Positions 52,086-52,273 of a stretch of 52,273 bases of DNA are shown one piece after another. The notes under the pieces were generated by a model that had not been told where the DNA came from, made no database searches, and worked only from the letters and a program-made list of their open reading frames with translations. The translations under genes and the position numbers were made by a program. This stretch comes from CAZHBA01 sp964530225 (lineage in GTDB: Bacteria; Pseudomonadota; Alphaproteobacteria; UBA6615): positions 1 to 52,273 of the forward strand of contig CAZHBA010000083.1 of NCBI GenBank assembly GCA_964530225.1. Reading direction: 5' to 3'. The stretch's first letter is position 1, and every line of letters starts with the position of its first letter.

Positions 52086-52273
52086 ATGTTATCCAAACCG
52101 CTGATCTATCTAAACGGTGATATCGTCGAGACCGCCGACGCCCGTATTTCACCTTTCGACCGAGGCTTCCTGTGGGGCGACGGTGTCTACGAGATTACGC
52201 CTCTTTTCGATGGGCGGCTGTTTCGCCTCGACGACCACCTGGATCGCCTTTACCGTTCGCTGCGCTATGTGCG
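52086..52273 (+). CDS. Class IV aminotransferase (BCAT/D-amino acid type), 3' end off the window
   Basis: The first 62 codons are visible. YLNGDIVETADARISPFDRG followed by FLWGDGVYEITPLFDGRLFR and LDDHLDRLYRS is the typical opening of class IV PLP aminotransferases (branched-chain, D-amino acid, or 4-amino-4-deoxychorismate lyase). The catalytic lysine lies beyond the edge. Start ATG at 52086. The specific reaction cannot be told from this part. Confidence 0.88.
   Translation, partial: MLSKPLIYLNGDIVETADARISPFDRGFLWGDGVYEITPLFDGRLFRLDDHLDRLYRSLRYV

Overview
The window is high-GC DNA, about 60 percent by eye. It is densely coding and rich in catabolic genes: hydantoinase/oxoprolinase subunits, amidases, crotonases, a CaiB-type CoA transferase, an LLM flavoenzyme, relics of TRAP transporters, EamA and MFS carriers, and a B12-dependent mutase. 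This content, with its codon use, suggests an alphaproteobacterium, possibly a Rhodospirillales-like marine or host-associated lineage. The placement is inference; there is no rRNA or complete tRNA here. The most unusual genome-scale trait is the number of broken genes. At least eight decayed protein genes and several short remnants sit between intact metabolic genes, which suggests ongoing genome erosion.

Layout. 1-5400 (minus): a crotonase, HyuA, HyuB and an NmrA-like protein, probably one operon. 5661-8145: an M23-family protein, a tRNA-Met relic, a nitrilase-family amidohydrolase and a cupin pseudogene. 8146-15577 (plus): pyruvate carboxylase, then a two-subunit molybdoenzyme closely resembling pyrogallol-phloroglucinol transhydroxylase, with an extra N-terminal domain on the large subunit. 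15894-20500 (minus): a metal-dependent amidohydrolase, a lone cyclic-nucleotide-binding domain, a GMC oxidoreductase, and flavin reductase and isochorismatase pseudogenes. 20984-26686: a large amidase, a bicupin, a second amidase and an ankyrin protein. 27147-31834: pyruvate kinase, a Bcr/CflA-type efflux pump and GTP-type PEP carboxykinase. With pyruvate carboxylase these cover much of the PEP-pyruvate-oxaloacetate node. 32181-36461: a truncated hydrolase, an SDR, an EamA carrier, TRAP and VOC pseudogenes, and a short citrate-synthase-fold protein.

36698-43865 (plus) is the best-defined metabolic block. An LLM flavin oxidoreductase and a 2-oxoglutarate/Fe(II) oxygenase come first. After a strong terminator-like hairpin follow a crotonase resembling ethylmalonyl-CoA decarboxylase, a split methylmalonyl-CoA mutase (catalytic and B12 subunits), a CoA transferase and the mutase chaperone GTPase MeaB. 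The last four genes are tightly packed, with two ATGA overlaps. The mutase keeps the Tyr/Arg pair that reads a methylmalonyl carboxylate. The neighbouring decarboxylase is a plausible metabolite-repair partner.

44017-46604 (minus) holds a beta-hydroxyacid dehydrogenase, a split TPP-dependent decarboxylase of the sulfopyruvate/phosphonopyruvate type, and a wrecked IclR regulator that probably once controlled them. 47109-51062 (plus) is an MFS carrier, hydrolase, cupin, hydrolase, RidA operon whose first ribosome-binding site lies in a hairpin. The window closes with an EamA carrier (minus) and the start of a class IV aminotransferase (plus).

A dispersed inverted repeat with core GAGCTTGTCGAA occurs at four places just beyond gene 3' ends. 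No insertion sequence, prophage, CRISPR array or origin was seen.
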